Origin: CALXQW01 sp031553045 | GTDB taxonomy: Bacteria > Verrucomicrobiota > Verrucomicrobiia > Opitutales > Intestinicryptomonadaceae | Direction of reading: 5' to 3' | Length of the DNA stretch: 64,000 bases | Assembly: GCA_031553045.1 (NCBI GenBank) | Contig: JAVBLZ010000006.1 | Span: 434,001-498,000, forward strand | Shown here: one piece after another, positions 36,734-43,991 of the stretch | Position numbering within the stretch: the stretch's first letter is position 1 | Layout: each line of letters begins with the position of its first letter | Translations under genes and position numbers: made by a program | Notes under the pieces: generated by a model | Databases searched by the model: none | What the model was told of the DNA's origin: nothing | The model's input: only the letters and a program-made list of their open reading frames with translations

Positions 36734-37061
36734 TTTATTTTATTCATAACCAGCAATTTGCGGATAAAAACAAGAAAATAATTTTTTTATTTAATTTTAT
36801 TTGAACAGAATGAGAAAATTAGCGTCTTAGATATCGAACTTAATTTTAAATGTTTTCAGTTCAGTTTGTGTTTTAGAGCCTCCTCTTTTTGAGGAGGTTC
36901 TTTTTTTCTACAAACAAAGGTATTAAAACTATATTCCCGCAGGCCTCTAGGTTTCGGAAATTTCTCCGCAAAAGAAAATCGTTTTATTATCGGCGCATAA
37001 AAAACAAGGTATTCGCTTTGAAGTAACTATTAAACGCCTTTGAATGGTGAATTATGAGTGT
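36734..37061. other. Intergenic region with terminator and a possible small RNA
   Basis: No protein-coding frame of note. It contains a promoter-like block identical over 17 bp to that of pgi (36788-36804) and a strong plus-strand terminator (36875-36908). A transcript of about 70 nt could run from roughly 36835 to 36907. Bases 36909-37061 are AT-rich with no recognised feature. Confidence 0.4.
36875..36908 (+). terminator. Intrinsic terminator downstream of lpxR-like gene
   Basis: An 11-bp stem AGAGCCTCCTC / GAGGAGGTTCT (one G-U pair), 5-nt T loop, followed by seven T. The 5' arm contains CCTCCTC, complementary to a Shine-Dalgarno sequence. Confidence 0.88.
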
Positions 37062-37096
37062 AAAAAAAACAAGCCGCCCTCTTTGGAAGGCGGCTT
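37062..37096 (-). terminator. Intrinsic terminator of the S18 gene
   Basis: Stem AAGCCGCC / GGCGGCTT; on the minus strand it is followed by eight T (plus-strand A run 37062-37069). Confidence 0.85.
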
Positions 37097-37123
37097 TATG
37101 AAAATTAAAATTATTTGCCCAGC

Positions 37124-37309
37124 TTATTTAGACAAAAGCATATTGCGAGACTGCTTAACAGTCTTCTTGATATGACGCTGTTCTTTAGCTGTCAAGCCTG
37201 TGTATTTGCGTGGAAGTATCTTGCCTGTTTCAGTCGTATAACGGCTGAGGCTGTCTGCGTCCGCAAAATTAAGTTCTGTAGCAAGCTTCTTTCTTGATTC
37301 TTCGCTCAT
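37124..37309 (-). CDS. rpsR: 30S ribosomal protein S18 (bS18), short form
   Basis: bS18 binds bS6 on the platform of the 30S subunit. The core YTTETGKILPRKYTGLTAKEQRH followed by IKKTVKQSRNMLLSK is clearly S18 (compare the usual FISERGKILPRRVTGTSAK). At 61 aa it is shorter than the usual 70-80: the N-terminal Cys-containing segment is absent and the start MSEESRKKLATELNFADADSL is acidic instead of basic. The gene stands alone with its own terminator, not in the common rpsF-ssb-rpsR-rplI cluster, so it could be the sole copy relocated or a paralogue. No clear RBS is seen. Confidence 0.85.
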   Translation of the reverse strand: MSEESRKKLATELNFADADSLSRYTTETGKILPRKYTGLTAKEQRHIKKTVKQSRNMLLSK

Positions 37310-37573
37310 AAATGTGTGTTGTGTGTGAATTTTCTGAGATTAAATTTTGAAGTAACAAGAAATGTCGTTTTTTTTTCTTAATGCAAGCTTTTTTCTGCAA
37401 TTATTTTTACGATACAAATGTTTTGAAATTTTTATTACCACATATTTTTTTCACTTTTTAACACATAAAAGCCTATACTCTTAAAAAATCTGAAAAAACA
37501 CTTTGCAGAATTTTCGTTTTTGTTTGACTATATAAAAATAATCTTAAAAATGTAACTATAACCCATAACAAGG
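37310..37573. other. AT-rich intergenic region
   Basis: The region between the divergent rpsR and the membrane protein gene is strongly AT-rich. It carries long T runs and TTGACT at 37522, which could be a -35 element, but I cannot place a -10 convincingly. No coding frame or RNA is seen. Confidence 0.5.
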
Positions 37574-39166
37574 ATGTTTAAACCTAGTTGGCAATTACCC
37601 CTCAATATTTTTTTATTTCTGATATTCATTAGCCTCTTGCTTATGCAATATCTTGTGGTCTCGCACTTCCCCAACGGGGTCGAGATGCATACATTCCTGG
37701 TGGAGTTAGCCAGTTGTGTGAAGAATTCCACACCCTTCCCTCAAACGCTTCCCATTACCTTGCCATACTTGGTGGAGCACAATATAGATACGCTGCCGTT
37801 CCACAGTTCTATTTACTTTTTTCTGATATACCCTTTTGTGAAGCTGCTTGGTGCGCATTGGGGTTCTGTGGCTTTTAGCGCCTGTTGTATTTTTAGCGGT
37901 GCTTATGTTATTTTACGCACGCTCACGGTTGCGCACATAATAAATAAAAATCAGTATCTCATATATTTTATCTTTATAACTTGCGTGCCGATGATTTTTT
38001 TCCAATTCGGTGCGGCAATGCAGGAGCCTTTGTGCTTCTTATTTACATCCGTAATTTCATATCTTTTAACTCGCGCTTACCTTGCCACAGATAGGAATAT
38101 TTATCGCAAATATAAGGCTATTGCTCTTGTTGTCTGTATGTTTTCCATAATGCTTTCTATCACCTATGCGCTTGCGGCACTTTGCATTATTCTGATAGAC
38201 TTATACGGGCGGCGCAATTATTTGGCGGCTGTTGGCTGGTTTTCCGCATTGGTGTTGATAATTGTTTTCCATTTATATTCAGGGATGTTTGAGACAATAT
38301 CCTCAGTTACGATGTATGATAATTTTTTATACGGCGCACTTGGCCCTAACAATACAAATGCGGAATTTCTAAATTTTGATCCGGAAATGAATATTTTTGA
38401 ATGGGCTTGGCAGCGTTTTGCAAAAGGGTTTTATCAGCTTTTGCCAAGCTTTACATTTCATTCAATATTTCTCTATTTATTTATAATAACAACGCTTTTT
38501 GGGTTTCTTATCTGGAATAAGACCAGAGACAAAATAACCTCAAAATTATGGTTAATTTTGTGCATATTTTTTCTTCCACTTTGCGTACACATGTTTGCCG
38601 AACAATACAGCTTGTCTTATTTGACATTGGCAATGCCGCCTCTATTTTTGATATTTTTCCACATGTTGAATTTGTTTGCGGACAAAAATAAAGATTTGTT
38701 TGGAGTACCCATCAATTACATACTGCTTGTGATAATCTGCATACTTTTTGTACGAGACATTTTCTACGCTCGCGAGCTCTATAATTCCAACAAACTTGAT
38801 GAAATGCGTGAATTTGACGCAAAATTAATACTGAGAACATGCAGGGCGGAAGACAAAATTGCGATATTTGCATCTACTTGGATAAGGGGTGGCCTTACTC
38901 CTTTTTATATGTTGCTAGAGGGTAAGACACTCATGCTTTATCAGAAATCTCCCAAAGAAGCTAATTTAAAAACCTTACAAAAGTTCAATCCAAATGTGAT
39001 AATTTTGGACGCCAATTTGATAGACGTATATCCTGAACTTTGGCGGGGTAAGGAGTACAAAGATTTCTCTTTCAGCCCCCAAACAATAGGTATGAAAAGA
39101 GTAATCTATCTTGACGGTATGAAGCCTTTGCCAGATTTCAAGCAAACTGCGGATAACGGCAATTAA
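37574..39166 (+). CDS. Multi-spanning membrane protein, GT-C glycosyltransferase-like
   Basis: A 530-aa protein with about 10-12 hydrophobic helices in the first 420 residues and a soluble C-terminal domain of about 110 residues (CRAEDKIAIFASTWIRGG, FNPNVIILDANLIDVYPEL). The layout (membrane part plus periplasmic tail) is that of polyprenol-phosphate-sugar dependent glycosyltransferases (GT39/GT83-like). The expected acidic pair in the first loop is only weakly present (FPNGVEMHTF), so the assignment is by topology. It stands alone between rpsR and tRNA-Ser. Confidence 0.55.
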   Translation: MFKPSWQLPLNIFLFLIFISLLLMQYLVVSHFPNGVEMHTFLVELASCVKNSTPFPQTLPITLPYLVEHNIDTLPFHSSIYFFLIYPFVKLLGAHWGSVAFSACCIFSGAYVILRTLTVAHIINKNQYLIYFIFITCVPMIFFQFGAAMQEPLCFLFTSVISYLLTRAYLATDRNIYRKYKAIALVVCMFSIMLSITYALAALCIILIDLYGRRNYLAAVGWFSALVLIIVFHLYSGMFETISSVTMYDNFLYGALGPNNTNAEFLNFDPEMNIFEWAWQRFAKGFYQLLPSFTFHSIFLYLFIITTLFGFLIWNKTRDKITSKLWLILCIFFLPLCVHMFAEQYSLSYLTLAMPPLFLIFFHMLNLFADKNKDLFGVPINYILLVIICILFVRDIFYARELYNSNKLDEMREFDAKLILRTCRAEDKIAIFASTWIRGGLTPFYMLLEGKTLMLYQKSPKEANLKTLQKFNPNVIILDANLIDVYPELWRGKEYKDFSFSPQTIGMKRVIYLDGMKPLPDFKQTADNGN

Positions 39167-39241
39167 AAGCCTGCACGATGTTTTGCGAACTTTTTTCTTG
39201 CATAGCCGGATAAAATATATTCACTTCAGCATTTCAAATCA

Positions 39242-39332
39242 GGAGAGGTGGCAGAGTGGCCGAATGCGCTGGTTTGCTAAACCGGTGTAGGGCTTTAAAC
39301 CCCTACCGTGGGTTCGAATCCCATCCTCTCCG
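39242..39332 (+). tRNA. tRNA-Ser (anticodon GCU)
   Basis: A 91-nt class II tRNA. The acceptor stem GGAGAGG pairs with CCTCTCC. The anticodon arm is CTGGT-TTGCTAA-ACCGG with anticodon GCT at 39276-39278. A long variable arm (TAGGG/CCCTA) and T arm GTGGG-TTCGAAT-CCCAT follow. Discriminator G at 39332. The 3' CCA is not encoded (the next bases are TGG), so it must be added by a nucleotidyltransferase. Confidence 0.97.
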
Positions 39333-39340
39333 TGGTTTGA

Positions 39341-39375
39341 AAAGCCTCTAAATATCAAAGTTTAGGGGCTTTTTT
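39341..39375 (+). terminator. Terminator of tRNA-Ser
   Basis: Stem AAAGCCTCTAAA / TTTAGGGGCTTT (12 bp with one U-G), 8-nt loop, then T run. Confidence 0.85.
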
Positions 39376-39400
39376 GTCTAGGCTCAAGAATCTAAACTCG

Positions 39401-40363
39401 ATGTTCAACGAAATTAAAAAAGCTGCGGAAATTATCAAGCAAGGTGGTATCGTTGCCGTTCCCACAGAGACTGTTTATGGGCTTGCCGCAAACGCCTTTG
39501 ATGAAAATGCCGTGAGGAAAATTTTTTCGGCAAAGGGGCGTCCATTTATAGATCCTCTAATTGTGCATATTGAAAATTTTGATATGCTTAATGAGGTTGC
39601 CCATCTTGACACTTCATCCAAAAAGATTGCAGAAAAATTCTGGCCGGGTGCATTAACTTTGGTTTTAAAAAAGAAAAATTCCATACCAGACATTGTAACG
39701 GCTGGCAAAGACACCGTTGCCGTGCGTATGCCAAAGCATCCTTTAATGAAAGCGCTTCTTAAAGAGTCTGATTTGCCTCTTGCAGCGCCAAGCGCAAACC
39801 CTTTTGGCTACATTAGCCCCACTAAGGCAAGCCATGTGGAAAATCAGCTTGGGCAAAAAGTGGATATGATTTTGGACGGTGGAGACTGCGATTCCGGCGT
39901 GGAATCTACAATTTTAATTTCTCCCGAAATTTCCGATAACGGCCTTTGGCAAATATTGCGTTTTGGACCTGTAACAAAAGAAGATATTGAATATTTCTTA
40001 AATGACCGCATATTTGTGCCGCAAAAGAACCCTGCGCATCCTGTCGCACCGGGGATGTTGGACACTCATTATAGTCCCGACACAAAATTGTTCCTATTTG
40101 ATGCGGCGGAAGAAATACCCGCAAATTTTGCTGGGCTTACAATACATTTTTCACGCCCCAAAACTCCCCAAAACAATGAATATTGGCTGACGGAAAATGG
40201 TGATTTAAAAGAAGCCGCACATAATTTGTTTTCATTGTTGCGCACTTTAGATTCTAAAAAATCTTCCATGATATTGTGTCAAAGAGCGCCTGATTATGGG
40301 CTTGGGCTGGCAATAAATGACAGGCTTAAACGCGCCGCACAAAAGCTTAATATGCCACTGTAA
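39401..40363 (+). CDS. L-threonylcarbamoyladenylate synthase (Sua5/TsaC)
   Basis: Makes threonylcarbamoyl-AMP for the t6A37 tRNA modification. The 320-aa protein has the YrdC domain (about 1-200: GGIVAVPTETVYGLAANAF, KGRPFIDPLIVHI, FWPGALTLVL, VAVRMPKHPLM, PSANPFGYISPT) and a C-terminal Sua5 domain (about 210-320: APGMLDTHYSPDTKLFLF), so it is the long Sua5 form. A frame from 39374 begins in the tRNA terminator; the ATG at 39401 is the natural start. Confidence 0.94.
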   Translation: MFNEIKKAAEIIKQGGIVAVPTETVYGLAANAFDENAVRKIFSAKGRPFIDPLIVHIENFDMLNEVAHLDTSSKKIAEKFWPGALTLVLKKKNSIPDIVTAGKDTVAVRMPKHPLMKALLKESDLPLAAPSANPFGYISPTKASHVENQLGQKVDMILDGGDCDSGVESTILISPEISDNGLWQILRFGPVTKEDIEYFLNDRIFVPQKNPAHPVAPGMLDTHYSPDTKLFLFDAAEEIPANFAGLTIHFSRPKTPQNNEYWLTENGDLKEAAHNLFSLLRTLDSKKSSMILCQRAPDYGLGLAINDRLKRAAQKLNMPL

Positions 40364-40438
40364 AAAAACTGGCAAGTGTTATAAGCGTTTTGATACTTGG
40401 TTCTTGACAGCAAATTTTGCAAAATTACCCTCGTGAAT

Positions 40439-42877
40439 ATGTTGAGGGGTTTGTTGTTTATACTTTCATTTTTTGCGTTTATTTGTGTTTGTTTATCCGC
40501 ACAAAGAGGCGTTATGGGCACACAACTTACAACAGCTCCTCAAGGTAAGAGCGATTTGCTGCTGTGGTACAAAATGCCGGCAATGCACTGGAATGAAGCC
40601 TTACCCATAGGCAATGGCAGGTTTGGCGGAATGGTTTTTGGCGGCATAGATGTTGAGCAAATTCAATTAAACGACATAACGGTATGGAGCGGCAAACCCA
40701 CAAAAATCGGCGATAGGAAAGAAGCTTACAAACATCTCCCCCTTTTGCGCCGCCTAATACAAGAAGGCAAATATGCAGAAGCGGAAAAACTTTCCACCGA
40801 ACAATTCACTTGCAATCCTGAAGCCCCGTACAAGGAAGGTTCATACCAGATATTGGGCTATGTAAATTTTACGCAAATTTTGCCCGCCGGCATGATAAAA
40901 GATTACAAGCGATACTTGGATTTGTCGGACGCAACAGTTGGGGTAAGCTTCAAAACTTCAGACAACACAACATACTCAAGAGAAATCTTTGCTTCATATC
41001 CGGATAAAGCCATCATAATTCATTTAACCGCCGACAATGAAAATGTGATAAGTTTTGATATTTCTCTTTCAAGACCTGAAAGGGCAAAAGTTAGAGCTAT
41101 CAACTCAACAACATTGCAAATGTGCGGAAACACTTCGGGGGAAATGATAGACTATGAAACTCAACTGAAAGTCATTGCCGACAATGTGGAAGTTGACGGA
41201 AATATGTTGAAGGTAAGAAATTCAAATTCTGCAACAATCATAGTTTGTTCAGGCACAAGTTATGTCTTGGACGCAGCCTCAAATTACAAGGGGGATAACC
41301 CTCATGAAAGCGTTTCTTTGCGCCTTAAAGAAGCCTCATCCAAGGCTTACAGCGCCCTTTTATCCGCACACATTGCAGATTATAAAAAATATTTTGAAAG
41401 ACAAAAAATCAGCCTCGGCTTAGACAAATATAAAAAGCTTCCCACGCCTGAGCGCATTAAAAAATTTGCCACGCACAATGACCCTCATCTTGCGGTCATC
41501 TATTATCAATTTGCAAGATACCTTACAATTTCCGCCAGCCGCCCAGACAACCCCCTGCCGATGAATCTGGTTGGCATTTGGTCTGACGCACTCTACGGGC
41601 CTTGGAATAACGACTATCATGCAAACATAAATCTGCAAATGAACTATTGGCCTACACAAACTTCAAACTTGGCGGAATTTGATTTGCCTTTGATGAAGTT
41701 GATTTCCAGTCTTGTAGAGTCTGGCAAAGCAACCGCCAAAGAATATTTCAACGCCAATGGCTGGTGTTTGAACGTATCCACGAATGTCTGGGGATGGACT
41801 GCCCCAGGCAAAACGCCAAGCTGGGGAATGTTTTGGACGGGCGGGTCATGGCTTTGTCAGCATATTTGGGAGCATTACGCCTTCACTCAAGATTTAGATT
41901 TCTTAAAAAAATATTATCCCGTAATGAAAGAGTCGGCGGTATTTATCAAAGAAATTTTGGTTGAAAATGAAAACGGTTTTCTGACCATATCGCCATCCGC
42001 CTCTCCGGAAAATTATTTCAGTTATGGAAAAAATAAATCCGCCTCTGTATGCGACGGGGCAACTATGGATATTTCAATAAGCAAAGAACTTTTCCAGAAT
42101 ACCGCAATGGCGGCGGAAGCCCTTGGTATCGACTCTGAATTTGCGAAAGAATTAACAACACTCTCTCAAAAATTGCGCCCGCTTCAGATAGGCAAGCGTG
42201 GCAGGCTTATGGAATGGTCTAAAGATTGGGAAGATGCCGACCCTCAGCATAGACATATTTCGCATCTATACGCACTTTATCCAGGCAGAGAAATAGTACC
42301 CTATTCCGATGAAAAATTTGCGGCGGCGGCAAAACGCACTTTGCTTGAAAGAGGCGCAGACTCCGTAGGTTGGAGCCAAGCTTGGAAAATAAATTTTTAC
42401 GCACGTTTAAGAGATTCTGAAAACGCCTATGCGCTTTTAAAAAAGCAGCTTAATTATGTCGATCCAACTGTAGATTATGTAGGGTTTTCCGCAGGAGACG
42501 GTGGGTCTTACCCAAATTTGTTCGACTCTTGCCCCCCATTTTGCATAGACGGAAATTTTGGTTCTGCCGCAGGAATTTCAGAAATGCTTTTGCAAAGTTT
42601 TGAAATGTATATGCCCGCAAATTCAAACAAGCCCGCCTACATTTTAGATTTTCTGCCCGCACTCCCGAATGAGTGGCGGGAAGGCAAAATTTTTGGTCTT
42701 GTTGCAAGAGGTGGTATTGAAGTTGATTTTGAGTGGGAAAATCACAAACTAAAATTTGTAACTTTGCACAACAAGGCAAATATAAAAGAATGTAAAGTCA
42801 GGTATAACAACAAAACTTTAACAATAAATTTAGACTCTCAAAAAACCAAAACAATAGATACTTCCGAATTTAACTGA
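40439..42877 (+). CDS. Secreted GH95 alpha-L-fucosidase-like glycoside hydrolase
   Basis: GH95 enzymes hydrolyse terminal alpha-1,2-L-fucose (or L-galactose) by inversion. The 812-aa product has a signal peptide (MLRGLLFILSFFAFICVC, cut near LSA) and an N-terminal supersandwich domain with the family opening LLWYKMPAMHWNEALPIGNG and GGMVFGGIDVEQIQLND. The (alpha/alpha)6 barrel has NLVGIWSDALYGPWNNDYHANINLQMNYWPT (in part), GWNEAL-type loops, SPSASPEN, and the late HRHISHLYALYPG, GWSQAWKINFYARL blocks. It is followed 1 bp later by a GH99-like gene. Gut and soil relatives act on mucin, milk or xyloglucan glycans. Confidence 0.9.
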   Translation: MLRGLLFILSFFAFICVCLSAQRGVMGTQLTTAPQGKSDLLLWYKMPAMHWNEALPIGNGRFGGMVFGGIDVEQIQLNDITVWSGKPTKIGDRKEAYKHLPLLRRLIQEGKYAEAEKLSTEQFTCNPEAPYKEGSYQILGYVNFTQILPAGMIKDYKRYLDLSDATVGVSFKTSDNTTYSREIFASYPDKAIIIHLTADNENVISFDISLSRPERAKVRAINSTTLQMCGNTSGEMIDYETQLKVIADNVEVDGNMLKVRNSNSATIIVCSGTSYVLDAASNYKGDNPHESVSLRLKEASSKAYSALLSAHIADYKKYFERQKISLGLDKYKKLPTPERIKKFATHNDPHLAVIYYQFARYLTISASRPDNPLPMNLVGIWSDALYGPWNNDYHANINLQMNYWPTQTSNLAEFDLPLMKLISSLVESGKATAKEYFNANGWCLNVSTNVWGWTAPGKTPSWGMFWTGGSWLCQHIWEHYAFTQDLDFLKKYYPVMKESAVFIKEILVENENGFLTISPSASPENYFSYGKNKSASVCDGATMDISISKELFQNTAMAAEALGIDSEFAKELTTLSQKLRPLQIGKRGRLMEWSKDWEDADPQHRHISHLYALYPGREIVPYSDEKFAAAAKRTLLERGADSVGWSQAWKINFYARLRDSENAYALLKKQLNYVDPTVDYVGFSAGDGGSYPNLFDSCPPFCIDGNFGSAAGISEMLLQSFEMYMPANSNKPAYILDFLPALPNEWREGKIFGLVARGGIEVDFEWENHKLKFVTLHNKANIKECKVRYNNKTLTINLDSQKTKTIDTSEFN

Positions 42878-42878
42878 T

Positions 42879-43988
42879 ATGAAAAACTATATTCTCACAT
42901 TAATTTTTACCGTAACTTTGAATCTCTTTTTTTGCACGGCTTACGCCGCACATCCTAGCCCTTACAAGGTGGGCGCAATACGTTGGGACGCTTGGTACGG
43001 TGGCGACAAAAGCAATCCGCAAGACGTAGGCAATGCTGTCGAAACAACTCTGCAAGACAAGCGTTGGCGTTACAGAACCCCAACATTTATGGTGGAAAAT
43101 CCTGACGGCACAATAACCTTAAACGGCGCAACTCAAGAAATAATGGATGAAGAAATTTTGCTTGCCTCAAAAGCGGGTCTGGCGTTTTGGGCTTACTGTA
43201 TTTATGATGAAGATGTGGGGCTTTCAAAGGCGCTCACGCTGCATCGTTCAAGTAAAATCAAAGATAAAATGCCCTTTTGCATAATCACTGGCGCAAATTT
43301 CACAAAGCAAAAAAACAATGATTACTTTTTACGCCTCATCCAGGAATCAAATTATTTTAAGGTTAATGGCAGACCTGTTATATTTTCTCTTTGCATCTAT
43401 ACAAACCCGTTTGACAAAGAAACTTTGGATAAGCAAAAATATCTTGAAGGCAAAAAAAAATTCTTCGCCCAAGTAAAAGAAAAATTGGGGGTAGAGCCAA
43501 TTCTTATAATTCAAGACAGCAACCCTGAAGTGCGCCAGAAGTTCGGGGCGGAATATTTTAATGCAGACTATGTGTCGGCGTATTGGGCTTTGGAATGGGT
43601 TAATAAAGGCAAATACAGCCGCATTATAGAATGGGGACAAAAGTATTGGGAAAGACTTAAATCCACAGGTTACAAAGTTATTCCTATTGTTACTACGGGT
43701 TGCGACCCTCGCCCTCGATACGCACACCCCGTACCTTGGGATAGAAACAGAAAACCTGATCCTGACAATCAGCGCTATTATGAAAACGCCACGCCTGAAG
43801 AAATCGGCGAGTTTCTGCAAAACGCAATAGACTTTGTTAAAGATAACCCAAAGGTTTGTCCTGACAAGTTGATATTGATGTATGCATGGAATGAATATGA
43901 CGAAGGCGGCTGGCTTGCGCCCACATTCGGCGACGGCACAACACGTCTGGAAGAAATTAAAAAAGTGCTGGATAGAAATAAAAAGTAG
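42879..43988 (+). CDS. Secreted GH99-like / WbsX-domain protein
   Basis: A 369-aa protein with a signal peptide (MKNYILTLIFTVTLNLFF, cleaved after AYA). The fold is a predicted TIM barrel: GAIRWDAWYGGD near the start, LAFWAYCIYDEDVGL, FKVNGRPVIFSL, PIVTTGCDPRPRY, and the C-terminal MYAWNEYDEGGWLAPT, which is characteristic of GH99-like/WbsX proteins. GH99 itself comprises endo-mannosidases, but this branch is broad and the substrate is unknown. Operonic with GH95 (1-bp gap). Confidence 0.72.
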   Translation: MKNYILTLIFTVTLNLFFCTAYAAHPSPYKVGAIRWDAWYGGDKSNPQDVGNAVETTLQDKRWRYRTPTFMVENPDGTITLNGATQEIMDEEILLASKAGLAFWAYCIYDEDVGLSKALTLHRSSKIKDKMPFCIITGANFTKQKNNDYFLRLIQESNYFKVNGRPVIFSLCIYTNPFDKETLDKQKYLEGKKKFFAQVKEKLGVEPILIIQDSNPEVRQKFGAEYFNADYVSAYWALEWVNKGKYSRIIEWGQKYWERLKSTGYKVIPIVTTGCDPRPRYAHPVPWDRNRKPDPDNQRYYENATPEEIGEFLQNAIDFVKDNPKVCPDKLILMYAWNEYDEGGWLAPTFGDGTTRLEEIKKVLDRNKK

Positions 43989-43991
43989 GCA

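Noticed and set aside
37574..39166. ArnT (L-Ara4N transferase) as identity of the membrane protein
   Set aside because: Topology is similar, but the expected acidic motif of the first periplasmic loop is weak and the sequence is not recognisably ArnT, so only a GT-C-like label is kept.
40404..40438. TTGACA at 40404 as the GH95 promoter
   Set aside because: No -10 element lies at suitable spacing, so it is not listed as a promoter.
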